Shown: piece by piece, positions 36,119 to 45,110 of the stretch
Position numbering within the stretch: position 1 is the first letter of the stretch
Layout of the letters: each line of letters opens with the position of its first letter
Translations under genes and position numbers: made by a program
Assembly: GCA_009779845.1 (NCBI GenBank)
Contig: WRBE01000018.1
Span: 1-46,775 of the forward strand
Direction of reading: 5' to 3'
Source of the DNA: Oscillospiraceae bacterium
Lineage (GTDB): Bacteria > Bacillota > Clostridia > Oscillospirales > Oscillospiraceae
DNA: 46,775 nucleotides
Notes under the pieces: model-generated
The model's database searches: none
What the model was told of the DNA's origin: nothing
Seen by the model: the letters and a program-made list of their open reading frames with translations, nothing else

Positions 36119-38404
36119 ATGGCAAAAACAAAACAGAATTTGGTTATCGTCGAATCACCGGCTAAGGCCAAGACGATTATGAAATATTTAGGACCGGGGT
36201 ACACGGTGAAAGCCTCCATGGGTCATTTGCGGGATTTACCGAAAAAGACCATGGGTGTGGATATTGAGCACGACTTTATCCCAGAGTATGTCCCCTCCAC
36301 AGACCGTGCGGATATTATTAAGGACTTAAAAAGTGCCGCAAAGAAAAGCGATGCTGTTTATCTGGCCACTGACCCGGATCGGGAAGGGGAGGCCATTAGC
36401 TGGCACTTAAAGGAGCTTTTGGGCTTAACGGACAAAAACAGCCACAGGGTGACGTTTAATGAGATTACCAAGCGGGTGGTTCAAGAGAGCATTGAAAACC
36501 CCCGTGCCATCGACCAAGATTTAGTCGATGCCCAACAGGCCCGGCGGATATTAGACCGGATTGTGGGCTATAAGCTATCGCCCCTACTTTGGGCGAAGAT
36601 TAAACGTGGGCTGTCCGCAGGGCGTGTTCAGAGTGTGGCCACCCGGATTGTGGTAGAGCGGGAGGATGAGATCAACGCCTTTACCCCGGAAGAGTATTGG
36701 CATTTAGATGTCATGCTAGACCGCATCGGCAAGCCCGGCAGCTTTAAGGCCCGGTTCCACGGTACCACGGCGAAAAAGCAAGAGCTTCACAGTGAGGCGG
36801 AAGTCAAGGCTGTCGTAGATGCTGTGAAAACCGCACCCTTCACCGTGGATAAAGTCAAACGCCGTGACCAGAAGAAAAGCCCGGCGCCGCCGTTTATCAC
36901 CTCCACCTTGCAACAAGAAGCGTCCCGGAAACTGGGCATGACCACCCGCCGCACCATGAGTATTGCCCAACAGCTCTACGAAGGGGTAGAGATCACCGGC
37001 GAAGGTGCCGTGGGTCTGATTACCTACATGCGGACGGATTCGCTCCGTCTCTCCGACGAGGCCGTGGGGGATGCCAAGCGTTTTATTGAGGGCCGCTACG
37101 GTAAAGACTACCACCCCGGTGCACCTCGGGTATTCAAGGGCAAGAAATCTTCCCAAGATGCCCATGAGGCCATTCGGCCCAGTAACGTGTTTCTAACGCC
37201 GGAAGATATCAAAAAAGATTTATCTCCGGAGCAGTTCCGTCTCTACCGTCTGATTTGGAGCCGGTTTTTGGCCAGCCAAATGTCTGAGGCCATCTTTGAC
37301 AGCGTGACTATTGATGCGGTGAGTGCCGGGTATGTGTTTCGCGCCAATCACTCGGCCCTGAAATTCGCCGGGTTTTCTGCCGTCTATGAAGAGGGCAAGG
37401 ATGAAGAGAAAGAAGAAGTCCAATCACCCCTGCCCGATCTGGCGGAAGGGGAAGAGGTGAAATTGGCGAAGATCCAGCAGGATCAAAAATTCACCCAGCC
37501 GCCGCCGCGATACACGGAGGCATCGTTGGTGCGGGCCTTAGAAGAAAAGGGTATTGGACGGCCCTCCACCTATGCGCCCACCATCTCTACCATCATGGAT
37601 AGAGAGTATGTAATCAAAGAAGGTAAGCATCTGCGCCCCACAGCCCTCGGCACGGTGGTCACAGGGTTGATGAAGGACAAATTCGGCGACATTGTAGACC
37701 CCACCTTCACCGCCCGGATGGAAGAACGGCTAGATGAAATCGAAGAGGGCAAACAGCAGTGGCAGAAAGTACTGGGGGAGTTCTACCAACCCTTTTCCAC
37801 GGCCTTAGAAGAAGCAGAAAAGAGCTTAGACGGCCAGCGGATTAAGATTCCAGACGAGTTCTCTGACGAGAATTGTGACAAGTGCGGAAAGCAGATGGTC
37901 ATCAAATCCGGACGGTTTGGGCGGTTCTTAGCCTGTCCCGGCTACCCGGAGTGTGACTTTACCAAGCCCATCGTCATTGAGATGCCCGGCAAGTGCCCAA
38001 AATGTGGCAGTCGGATGCTCAAGCGCACCAGTAAGCGGGGGTTCCCTTATTACGCTTGCGAAAAGGGCAAAGACTGTGGGTTTATGACTTGGGACATCCC
38101 CGTGGCGGACGCCTGCCCGGCCTGTGGCAAGACCATGTTCAAACTGTCCGGTCGTGGACGGAAGACGCCGTTTTGTGTCAACGAAGAATGCGCCAACTTC
38201 CTGCCGGAAGACCAGCGTGGCTATAAGAAAAAGACCGCTGAAGGCGAAGAGAAGGCCGAAGACGGCAAAGCCGACACCAAAAAGACCACTACGAAGAAAC
38301 CAGCCGCAAAAAAGGCGGCCCCAAAAAAGACGACCACAGCCAAGAAACCGGCGGCGAAAAAGTCCGCTGCTAAGAAAACCACCACCAAAAAGGCGGCAGA
38401 GTAA
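36119..38404 (+). CDS. topA: DNA topoisomerase I
   Basis: A 761-residue type IA topoisomerase that relaxes negative supercoils. The Toprim domain begins LVIVESPAKAKTI, with DPDREGEAISWHL. The catalytic Tyr303 is in GLITYMRTDS. Three Cys4 zinc ribbons follow (about residues 580-700). The last 45 residues are a Lys/Ala/Thr-rich tail of KKTTTKKPAAKK-type repeats, like histone H1, which probably binds DNA non-specifically. AAGGAG lies 11 bases before the ATG. The stop overlaps the trmFO start by one base. Confidence 0.97.
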   Translation: MAKTKQNLVIVESPAKAKTIMKYLGPGYTVKASMGHLRDLPKKTMGVDIEHDFIPEYVPSTDRADIIKDLKSAAKKSDAVYLATDPDREGEAISWHLKELLGLTDKNSHRVTFNEITKRVVQESIENPRAIDQDLVDAQQARRILDRIVGYKLSPLLWAKIKRGLSAGRVQSVATRIVVEREDEINAFTPEEYWHLDVMLDRIGKPGSFKARFHGTTAKKQELHSEAEVKAVVDAVKTAPFTVDKVKRRDQKKSPAPPFITSTLQQEASRKLGMTTRRTMSIAQQLYEGVEITGEGAVGLITYMRTDSLRLSDEAVGDAKRFIEGRYGKDYHPGAPRVFKGKKSSQDAHEAIRPSNVFLTPEDIKKDLSPEQFRLYRLIWSRFLASQMSEAIFDSVTIDAVSAGYVFRANHSALKFAGFSAVYEEGKDEEKEEVQSPLPDLAEGEEVKLAKIQQDQKFTQPPPRYTEASLVRALEEKGIGRPSTYAPTISTIMDREYVIKEGKHLRPTALGTVVTGLMKDKFGDIVDPTFTARMEERLDEIEEGKQQWQKVLGEFYQPFSTALEEAEKSLDGQRIKIPDEFSDENCDKCGKQMVIKSGRFGRFLACPGYPECDFTKPIVIEMPGKCPKCGSRMLKRTSKRGFPYYACEKGKDCGFMTWDIPVADACPACGKTMFKLSGRGRKTPFCVNEECANFLPEDQRGYKKKTAEGEEKAEDGKADTKKTTTKKPAAKKAAPKKTTTAKKPAAKKSAAKKTTTKKAAE

Positions 38405-39696
38405 TGGCGCATGTAACGGTCGTCGGTGCGGGCCTTGCCGGGTGTGAAGCGGCATGGCAACTGGCACGGCGAGACATTAACGTGACCCTAATCGACATGA
38501 AGCCGGACAAGCGGAGCCCTGCCCACGAGCGCCCGGATTTTGCAGAACTTGTCTGTTCCAACTCTCTGCGCTCGGATCGGTTAGAAAACGCTGTGGGGCT
38601 ACTGAAAGCCGAGATGCGCTTGCTAGACAGCGTGATCTTACAAGCGGCAGATGCTACCCGTGTAGAGGCGGGGGGCGCCCTTGCTGTTGACCGGGCCGGG
38701 TTTTCCGAGAAGGTGACGAAGCTGATTACCGAGCATCCACGGATTACAGTGGAGCATCGGGAGGTCACAGAGGTTCCGGAAGGCGACGTGATACTCGCCA
38801 CAGGGCCTTTGACTTCCGATGATTTTGCAACCACCATCGGCAATCTAGCGGCGGGGGAGTTTCTTCATTTCTACGATGCCGCTGCCCCCATTGTCAGCCT
38901 AGAGAGCGTAGATATGACCAAAGCGTTCTACGCCTCCCGCTACGGCAAGGGAACGCCAGATTATGTAAACTGCGGCATGAGTGAGGAAGAGTATCAAGCC
39001 TTTTATGAGGCCCTCATCTCTGCGGAAGAGGCGAAGGTACACGGATTTGAGCAAGGCAAAGTATTCGAGGGTTGTATGCCAGTAGAAGTCATGGCAAAGC
39101 GGGGCAGAGACACCCTGCGATTCGGCCCCTTAAAGCCGGTGGGCCTTGACCACCCGGAGACAGGCGAGCGGTATCATGCCGTGGTACAGCTTCGGCGGGA
39201 TAACGCCCAAGGAACCATGTATAATTTGGTTGGGTTCCAGACCCATTTGACCTTTGGGGCGCAAAAGCGGGTGTTTTCCATGATTCCGGCGTTACATAGT
39301 GCGGAATTTTTGCGATACGGTGTTATGCACCGGAACACCTATCTAGATTCGCCCCGGCTGTTAGACCGATATTACCGGTTCAAACAAGCACCACGGATTC
39401 GTTTCGCAGGGCAAATTACCGGGGTAGAGGGTTATGTAGAATCGGCGGCTTCTGGCTTGCTGGCCGGGATAGAGCTGGCGAGAGCACTGCATGGCGAGAA
39501 ACCCTTGGATTTCCCTAGAACCACCGCCATCGGGGCCTTGGCTCTTTATGTGAGTGACGGTTCCGTGACAGAGTTCCAGCCTATGAATGTGAATTTCGGC
39601 ATTATCGAGCCGCTGGGCTATCGGGTGAAAGGAAAAGCCAATAAGAACGCAGAAATTGCGGCCCGGGCGTTGGATGTGCTCAAATCATTTGTGTAA
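38404..39696 (+). CDS. trmFO: Methylenetetrahydrofolate-tRNA-(uracil-5)-methyltransferase TrmFO
   Basis: A 430-residue FAD enzyme that makes m5U54 in the T-loop of tRNA using methylene-THF. The FAD-binding GAGLAGCEAAWQLA is at residues 7-20, followed by the diagnostic PDFAELVCSNSLRSD. Later landmarks are CMPVEVMAKRGRDTLRFGPLKPVG and GQITGVEGYVESAASGLLAG. Full length. The TAATG overlap with topA implies coupled translation. The dprA-topA-trmFO order is conserved in Firmicutes. Confidence 0.97.
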   Translation: MAHVTVVGAGLAGCEAAWQLARRDINVTLIDMKPDKRSPAHERPDFAELVCSNSLRSDRLENAVGLLKAEMRLLDSVILQAADATRVEAGGALAVDRAGFSEKVTKLITEHPRITVEHREVTEVPEGDVILATGPLTSDDFATTIGNLAAGEFLHFYDAAAPIVSLESVDMTKAFYASRYGKGTPDYVNCGMSEEEYQAFYEALISAEEAKVHGFEQGKVFEGCMPVEVMAKRGRDTLRFGPLKPVGLDHPETGERYHAVVQLRRDNAQGTMYNLVGFQTHLTFGAQKRVFSMIPALHSAEFLRYGVMHRNTYLDSPRLLDRYYRFKQAPRIRFAGQITGVEGYVESAASGLLAGIELARALHGEKPLDFPRTTAIGALALYVSDGSVTEFQPMNVNFGIIEPLGYRVKGKANKNAEIAARALDVLKSFV

Positions 39697-39707
39697 GGGG
39701 GAACCAC

Positions 39708-40745
39708 ATGAAAATCATCGTAGATGCCATGGGCGGCGACTTTGCGCCGAAGGCCCAGGTAGAGGGTGCCACCATGGCGGCACAAGAGTTTGGAATAGAA
39801 GTGGTCTTGGTGGGACGCAGAGCGCAAATTATGGAAGAGCTGGAAGAAGAACTGGGCTACCATAAAGCATTGCCGCAGGGCATCTCTATTGTGGAGGCTT
39901 CAGAAGTCGTCACCATGGAGGACGACCCGGCGCGTGTCATCCGGGAGAAAAAAGATTCCTCCCTTGTTGTGGGTCTCAATCTGCTCAAAGACGGTGGTGG
40001 AGACGGGTTTGTGTCGGCGGGGAACACGGGGGCGTTACTTACCGGGGCCACGCTGATTCCCAAACGCATCCGGGGCATTCGCCGGGCGGCCCTGTCGCCG
40101 GTGATTCCCAACCGTGAGGGCGGCGCACTACTCATCGACTGCGGTGCCAATGCCGAATGTACGCCGGAATATTTGATGCAATTTGCCTATATGGGATCGT
40201 ATTACGTCCGCCGAGTGCTAGGCCGAGAGAACCCGCGAGTAGGCTTGCTCTCCAATGGGACGGAAGAGAGTAAGGGGACAGCGTTGCAGCAGGAGACTTA
40301 CAAGTTACTCCAATCTGCCCATGGCGCCGGGAAGTTAAACTTTATCGGCAACATTGAGGGGCGGGATGTGCTCTTAGGCGGCGCAGATGTGGTAGTGGCC
40401 GATGGGTTTACGGGCAATGTATTGCTCAAAGGTATTGAAGGCACCGCCATGTTTATCATGGGAGAGATCAGGTCAGCGTTCCGGCAGAATGCAGTTACCA
40501 AGCTAAAGGGTCTCTTAGTCAAGAAAAATCTGCGGGGTCTCAAGAACAAAATGGACGTGTCCGAAGTGGGCGGGACGGCGCTTTTGGGTATTACAAAGCC
40601 TGTCATCAAGGCCCACGGCAACGCCGATGCCCGTACCATTCGCAGTGCCATCCGGCAAGCCGGAGCGTTGGCGAAGTCGGGAATTATCGAGGACATTACA
40701 GCCAATATTGACACAATCTCGATCAAACAGACAGACGGGGAGTAA
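39708..40745 (+). CDS. plsX: Phosphate acyltransferase PlsX
   Basis: A 345-residue enzyme that converts acyl-ACP to acyl-phosphate for phospholipid synthesis (PlsX/PlsY pathway). Landmarks are the N-terminal IIVDAMGGDFAP, SAGNTGALLTGA, DCGANAECTPE, LLSNGTEESKGT and DGFTGNVLLKGIEG. Full length. The usual upstream fapR/rpmF genes are missing, and acpP, which often lies between plsX and rnc, is absent here. Confidence 0.97.
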   Translation: MKIIVDAMGGDFAPKAQVEGATMAAQEFGIEVVLVGRRAQIMEELEEELGYHKALPQGISIVEASEVVTMEDDPARVIREKKDSSLVVGLNLLKDGGGDGFVSAGNTGALLTGATLIPKRIRGIRRAALSPVIPNREGGALLIDCGANAECTPEYLMQFAYMGSYYVRRVLGRENPRVGLLSNGTEESKGTALQQETYKLLQSAHGAGKLNFIGNIEGRDVLLGGADVVVADGFTGNVLLKGIEGTAMFIMGEIRSAFRQNAVTKLKGLLVKKNLRGLKNKMDVSEVGGTALLGITKPVIKAHGNADARTIRSAIRQAGALAKSGIIEDITANIDTISIKQTDGE

Positions 40746-40752
40746 GCACATT

Positions 40753-41436
40753 ATGACAGAACTGGAACAAAAACTGGGCCATGCCTTTAAGAATCCAAAG
40801 CTACTCAAAACCGCCCTGACCCACAGTTCCTTTGCAAATGAATCCAAGGGTAAGAAGGAAGTGTGCAACGAGCGGTTAGAGTTTTTAGGGGATAGCATCC
40901 TCGGTTTCACTGTGGCCAAGTACTTATATAAAAACCGCCCGGACATGCCAGAAGGGAAGATGACCAAACTCCGCGCAGAGCTGGTCTGTGAGCAGAGTTT
41001 GGTGCAGATTGCAGATAAGCTGGAACTTGGCACACACCTATTTTTAGGCAAAGGCGAGGAACTAGGCGGCGGTCGGGAACGTCCATCCATCCTAGCTGAC
41101 GCAGTAGAGGCCCTCTTTGCCGCCATCTTCCTTGACAGCGGGATTCGGAAAGCAGAACAGGTAGTGTTGTCTCTATTAGACGAAAATCTCACCCTAGAAC
41201 AGGGTGGCGGAGCGATTCAGGATTATAAGACGGCCCTGCAAGAGCTGGTGCAACGCAAAAGCGGCCAGAGTTTGAGTTATCATTTGCTCTCTGCCATCGG
41301 GCCGGATCACCAGAAGGTGTTTGAGGTTGAGGTGCAATTAAACGGCACCTCTGTAGGTACAGGGTCCGGGAAGAGCAAGAAAGAAGCAGAGCAAATTGCG
41401 GCCTCGATGGCGATTAGACAGATGAGGGAGAGATAG
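40753..41436 (+). CDS. rnc: Ribonuclease III
   Basis: A 227-residue double-strand RNA endonuclease for rRNA and mRNA processing. The signature NERLEFLGDSILG is at residues 39-51, with metal ligands Glu43 and Asp47, and the second acidic pair is in LADAVEALFAAIF. A double-stranded-RNA-binding domain occupies about 155-225 (DYKTALQELVQ, GSGKSKKEAEQIAA). The ATG at 40753 has GGGGAG 10-15 bases upstream. It follows plsX after seven bases. Confidence 0.96.
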   Translation: MTELEQKLGHAFKNPKLLKTALTHSSFANESKGKKEVCNERLEFLGDSILGFTVAKYLYKNRPDMPEGKMTKLRAELVCEQSLVQIADKLELGTHLFLGKGEELGGGRERPSILADAVEALFAAIFLDSGIRKAEQVVLSLLDENLTLEQGGGAIQDYKTALQELVQRKSGQSLSYHLLSAIGPDHQKVFEVEVQLNGTSVGTGSGKSKKEAEQIAASMAIRQMRER

Positions 41437-41443
41437 ATTTCTA

Positions 41444-41472
41444 TTGACAATTTCTGGAAATCGCTATATACT
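41444..41472 (+). promoter_or_regulatory. Promoter of the solute-binding protein leader
   Basis: TTGACA (41444-41449), a 17-base spacer and TATACT (41467-41472). Start of transcription is expected near 41479, about 200 bases before the coding start at 41680. Confidence 0.8.
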
Positions 41473-41478
41473 GATAAA

Positions 41479-41627
41479 AAACTGAAGATTCGACTTCCTG
41501 TTATCCCACGAAACCCTCTGCAAACGATTGCATGGCACTGTTGGGTACATATCTAGGAAAGAGCAAGTGACATAAGCCGTTGTGCAGACAGTTTTCGAAA
41601 GGAAGCTGTTTTGTGCGGCGGTTTTTT
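41479..41627 (+). promoter_or_regulatory. Candidate riboswitch or attenuator leader
   Basis: The leader contains a closing stem CTTCCT (41494-41499) with AGGAAAG (41555-41561), an inner TGCAA-acga-TTGCA hairpin (41519-41532), and then a strong terminator. This is the layout of an aptamer followed by an expression platform. I do not recognise the aptamer class. An alternative reading is a free 150-nt small RNA. Confidence 0.5.
41577..41627 (+). terminator. Intrinsic terminator within the leader
   Basis: A stem of about 20 pairs from CCG (41577) to CGG (41621), with one bulge and a GAAA loop, followed by TTTTTT. It lies after the promoter and before the coding start, so read-through must be controlled for the downstream gene to be expressed. 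Confidence 0.8.
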
Positions 41628-41679
41628 GTTGACCACGAGGATGTCAAGCAAGTAAAAATAACAAATAAAAGGAGACACC

Positions 41680-43509
41680 ATGAAAAGGCTAATCATCGTT
41701 TTACTTCTCGGAATTTTAATTCTGACCGCTTGCAGCAGCGAAGAGGATCAGGCGGTATATGCCCCGCAACCGCAAGCTCTCATTGCAGAACAAACCGCAG
41801 AAGACTTCCCCTCATTTCAAACGAACAGCATCTTCACAGAGCTGCACACCATCGGCAGTGTGGCACCCTTTGGCAATGGGTTTTTCGCCTATGCCTCCAC
41901 GAGGGAAGACCCGGAAGCGATGCGGTTGTTGTTTTGTAATGTAGAGGATGGAAGCATAGAGGCAGTTCCATACGCCTTTTCGGGGGATGACATTCGTCAA
42001 ATCACAGTCACTCCCGATGGCCTGATTCTCGCTGTAGAGAATATACGCACCCTGTCAGATGAGGGTACAGCATTAGACAGTTTCGTGGTGCATAATTTGT
42101 CAGGAAACAGCCCCGCTATCCTGATAGAAGGCCCGCCGGATACGGCGGCAAACCGTGTTGTTGCGGCAAAGGATGGGTATATATATCTCCATGCGTTTGG
42201 ATGGCAGGAAGAATTCATTTTCACCTATAATTTAGCGGGCGAACTGCTTCATACAGAAATATTTGAGGAAGCAATGATATGGGATATCGCATTTTCCGAC
42301 AAAGAAAGCGAAGTGTTTTTTGCAAAAATGGAGGGGGAAAGTACGAACATATATGTACTTGCAGACGATACCCGGGAGGGATTGTTGGAGATGGGCAATC
42401 AGATTCCTTCTCTGCATTCAGGTAGTGCTTATGGCGTTTACATCTTGCTGGATGGATCGGTGTTTGGTTTTGACCCACAAAGCGGCGCACTTGTACCTGT
42501 CATACATTTAAGCCGCCTAGGGATTGTCGGGCACGTTGTCAGCGTATTTTCCCATGAAGATGACTACATTATCGTTTTCGAGGATAGGCAAAGCGGAGAA
42601 TTTAGCATTTTTGCGCTGACGCCCACAGAAGGGTTTACCGGCGAAAACATAACCTTGCGACTTGCAACGATGGCCGTTGTGGGGGATCACTATATTGATG
42701 CGGCTGTAGCGCATTTTAACAGATTAAATCCGCAATATTTCATTGAAGTGATTAACTATTATCGTCTTTATGGCGAAGAGGCGTTGACAAGGTTCAATAT
42801 GGATATGATTACAGGCAATGCGCCGGATATTTTGCTACTTGCAAGCCCAGTAGCCGAGATGACATACCCGATTCAGGCCTATATTTCCGGAGGGATCTTG
42901 GCAGACTTGGCTCCGTTCAAGGCGCGGGACTTAGACACCGGTCAACTCTTTTCCACAGCCTTGGATGCGCTACATCGGGGGGAAGCGAGTTGCTTTGTAG
43001 CACCCTCTTTCTCTCTGCAAGTACTATTGGGCACGGAAGAGGCAATCGCACAACTTGAAGGCAAGAGCTTGTTGGAGTTTTTAGAGTTTTTGCGTGCGGA
43101 TTCTTTAAGTGGCCGCCCGCTTTTTGCCACGGATTTAGAGCCCAGAGCGTTTGTAGAACATATGGTCACAGTGAACTTAGATTATTTTGTGGATTATCGG
43201 TCCGGAACAGCAAACTTTGACTCAGAAGAATTTATTGCTTTACTGCAAGTCGCAGGGTCTTTGGAAAGCACGGCTGGCGTCCCCGCTGATATAAGAATTG
43301 CCCAAGGACAACAGGGGTTCGCCTTCATGCCAATACGCACACTTGTATGCTTGGAGGTTGCGGCGAATATACTTGCGGGAAATTTTCAGATTACAGGCTT
43401 TCCCAGTACGCAAAATGGGCTACATGGTGTTTCTATGGTGCCGGAATACCTGTTTGCGGTATCCGCTGCGTCACCCCACACGGAGGCGGCTTGGACATTT
43501 TTGAGATAG
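41680..43509 (+). CDS. Solute-binding lipoprotein with N-terminal propeller-like domain, interrupted by TAG
   Basis: 609 residues up to an in-frame TAG at 43507-43509; the same frame continues to 43893. It has a lipoprotein signal with lipobox ILTAC (Cys18). Residues about 30-325 show repeated short beta-strand units like a propeller (ITVTPDGLILAVENI, VVAAKDGYIYLHAF). From about 330 the extracellular solute-binding fold starts (AVAHFNRLNPQYFIEVINYY, MDMITGNAPDILLL). It is cut at AAWTFLR, within the final helices. AAAGGAG lies upstream. No permease genes adjoin it. The substrate is unknown. Truncation probably destabilises the product. Confidence 0.7.
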   Translation: MKRLIIVLLLGILILTACSSEEDQAVYAPQPQALIAEQTAEDFPSFQTNSIFTELHTIGSVAPFGNGFFAYASTREDPEAMRLLFCNVEDGSIEAVPYAFSGDDIRQITVTPDGLILAVENIRTLSDEGTALDSFVVHNLSGNSPAILIEGPPDTAANRVVAAKDGYIYLHAFGWQEEFIFTYNLAGELLHTEIFEEAMIWDIAFSDKESEVFFAKMEGESTNIYVLADDTREGLLEMGNQIPSLHSGSAYGVYILLDGSVFGFDPQSGALVPVIHLSRLGIVGHVVSVFSHEDDYIIVFEDRQSGEFSIFALTPTEGFTGENITLRLATMAVVGDHYIDAAVAHFNRLNPQYFIEVINYYRLYGEEALTRFNMDMITGNAPDILLLASPVAEMTYPIQAYISGGILADLAPFKARDLDTGQLFSTALDALHRGEASCFVAPSFSLQVLLGTEEAIAQLEGKSLLEFLEFLRADSLSGRPLFATDLEPRAFVEHMVTVNLDYFVDYRSGTANFDSEEFIALLQVAGSLESTAGVPADIRIAQGQQGFAFMPIRTLVCLEVAANILAGNFQITGFPSTQNGLHGVSMVPEYLFAVSAASPHTEAAWTFLR

Positions 43510-43893
43510 CTATATCAAGACAACAACCCTGCTGTAAACCACGTGATTCCCATGAACAGAAGTGCGTTTGAGGAGATATCGCAAAATTTTGTGCGCTGGA
43601 CGCAAGAGTTCGCCGAAGAAGGTGGCGGAGGGGTGAGTTCGTGGTATATTGATGAAAATGGTATCGAACAATTATTTTTTGCTCCGCCGATACCCTTAGA
43701 GCAGTTATTGGCATTACCGAACTACATGGCGGGGGCGATTGCCCAAATCGATCGTGTGTTTTTTAGCGACAGCTCCATTGTCGCCTTCTTACAAGAAGAA
43801 GTAGAGCCTTTTTTCCACGGGGACAGAGGCGCTGAAGATACAGCTAGGATACTACAAAATCGCGTGGGGACTTACCTAGCGGAATTAAATTAA
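43510..43893 (+). pseudogene. C-terminal remainder of the solute-binding lipoprotein gene
   Basis: It continues the reading frame of 41680-43509 directly after the TAG: LYQDNNPAVNH, then MNRSAFEEISQ and the C-terminal helix ending GTYLAELN. The junction WTFLR-stop-LYQ reads naturally if the TAG was a CAG (Gln), a single C-to-T change. A start at ATG 43543 exists without a ribosome site. I regard it as part of one broken gene, not an independent protein. Confidence 0.65.
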
Positions 43894-43907
43894 AGGTCAT
43901 TGTTTTG
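43893..43907. repeat. Inverted repeat, left arm
   Basis: AAGGTCATTGTTTTG is the exact reverse complement of CAAAACAATGACCTT at 44382-44396. The pair flanks the 43943-44359 gene. Confidence 0.7.
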
Positions 43908-43942
43908 CAAAATAAAAATTACAGAGAAAGAAGGAGTTACTT

Positions 43943-44359
43943 ATGAAAAAACTATCAAGAGGAATTGCTGTTCTTCTAGCCATGGTCATGTTGCTTGGTG
44001 TAGTTATGCCGGTAATGGCAAGTGCAAACACGATTACTGTTCAATTTGCCCGTGTAAACGGGACTATTGAGCGCTTCAATGTTGGAATTTCGCCAAATAC
44101 AACGAATTGGGTTGGTGATAACCATCTCGTTTCTGGCTTCAGGGTAAGGCAAGTTCAGTTTATCGTTAACAGTACCATTAATCACGGGACGCATTTAGTC
44201 ACGGATGGCCTGTTTGGACCCTTAACCCGTCAAGCGGTTCGAGATTACCAAGTCCGTAGGGTGCTTGGTGTGGATGGTATTGTTGGGCGATTTACTTGGG
44301 CCGATATGAATGCGTTCCGCGGTGCGAACACGAGTTCCCGCTTCCCCAACATCTTCTAG
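43943..44359 (+). CDS. Secreted peptidoglycan-binding domain protein
   Basis: A 138-residue protein with a clear signal peptide (KK start, hydrophobic core, cleavage near VMASA, about residue 31). The C-terminal 75 residues form a type 1 peptidoglycan-binding domain: VRQVQFIVNSTI, TDGLFGPLTRQAVRDYQ, LGVDGIVGRFTWADM. No catalytic domain is present. AAGGAGT precedes the ATG. It is framed by a 15-bp inverted repeat and ends before a strong terminator. Confidence 0.82.
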   Translation: MKKLSRGIAVLLAMVMLLGVVMPVMASANTITVQFARVNGTIERFNVGISPNTTNWVGDNHLVSGFRVRQVQFIVNSTINHGTHLVTDGLFGPLTRQAVRDYQVRRVLGVDGIVGRFTWADMNAFRGANTSSRFPNIF

Positions 44360-44381
44360 TTTAATTTTCTAAATTCATAAA

Positions 44382-44396
44382 CAAAACAATGACCTT
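44382..44396. repeat. Inverted repeat, right arm
   Basis: CAAAACAATGACCTT, the exact reverse complement of 43893-43907. Confidence 0.7.
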
Positions 44397-44416
44397 ACGG
44401 TTAGACCATAGTATAA

Positions 44417-44463
44417 TAAAAGGAACTCCAGCTTGCAGGAAAAGCAAGCTGGAGTTCCTTTTA
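44417..44463. terminator. Bidirectional terminator
   Basis: AAAAGGAACTCCAGCTTGC and its exact reverse complement flank a 7-base loop, with T-runs provided by the stem ends on both strands. It ends the peptidoglycan-binding gene on the plus strand and overlaps the stop of the minus-strand methyltransferase. Confidence 0.9.
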
Positions 44464-45081
44464 CTTATATATAATCGTGTTTTTAATCAGCGGTGCGATA
44501 TAATAAAAACGTGCGACATCGGCCTCTTGAAATCCCGGAAACTTTGTCCAAGTATGGTCGCTGTAGAAATTCAGCTTCAAGGGAGATGTGATATTCTTTG
44601 TCGTATAATTTTTATGAAGGCGCAGCGGCCACCGGATGCCCAGATTATGGCTTTCAATCAAAGTGGAGACACAAGGCACCACAATCACGAAGGATTTTGA
44701 GACCCTGTCGATTTCCTTTGTGATGGCGCATAGCTTTTCCATGTCATCAATATGCTCTAAAAGCCCGACGCTTATGGTAAGGTCAAAGCTTTTATCAGGA
44801 AAGGGAAGTTCTGCCGCATCGGCCTTGACAAAAGAAAAATTGTCCTGTTCGATATGTTGGTCTAACAAATCAACGCCCACCACTTTGTATTTATGCGGGT
44901 CGTTTAAAAACTGAACCACATCCTTACCGTTGCCGCAACCGATTTCCAATACCTTTATTCTGTCATGCTCTGGCAGCTTGGCGAGGCTTAAGATTCTGGC
45001 GAACCGTTTTTTTTTCAGAGACGTTGCGACACTACGCTTCCACCAAGCGTATAGTTTTGTTTTTCCTATGATCATATACAT
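44461..45081 (-). CDS. Class I SAM-dependent methyltransferase
   Basis: About 206 residues. The SAM-binding motif I is VLEIGCGNGKDVVQFL, the acidic motif II is VVGVDLLD, then ADAAELPFPDKSFDLTISVGLLEHI is the post-II/III region of Methyltransf_11 proteins. The acceptor is unknown. The minus-strand AAAGG lies just before the ATG at 45081 (ATG 45075 also possible). A TTG at 45111 would start inside the -10 and is rejected. Confidence 0.85.
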   Translation of the reverse strand: MYMIIGKTKLYAWWKRSVATSLKKKRFARILSLAKLPEHDRIKVLEIGCGNGKDVVQFLNDPHKYKVVGVDLLDQHIEQDNFSFVKADAAELPFPDKSFDLTISVGLLEHIDDMEKLCAITKEIDRVSKSFVIVVPCVSTLIESHNLGIRWPLRLHKNYTTKNITSPLKLNFYSDHTWTKFPGFQEADVARFYYIAPLIKNTIIYK

Positions 45082-45110
45082 CAACCTTTTATAATTGTTT
45101 GATTTTGGCA

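Noticed and set aside
43507..43509. Pyrrolysine or selenocysteine-type recoding at the TAG
   Set aside because: No pyl genes are in view, TAG ends other genes here and a simple CAG-to-TAG change explains the break.
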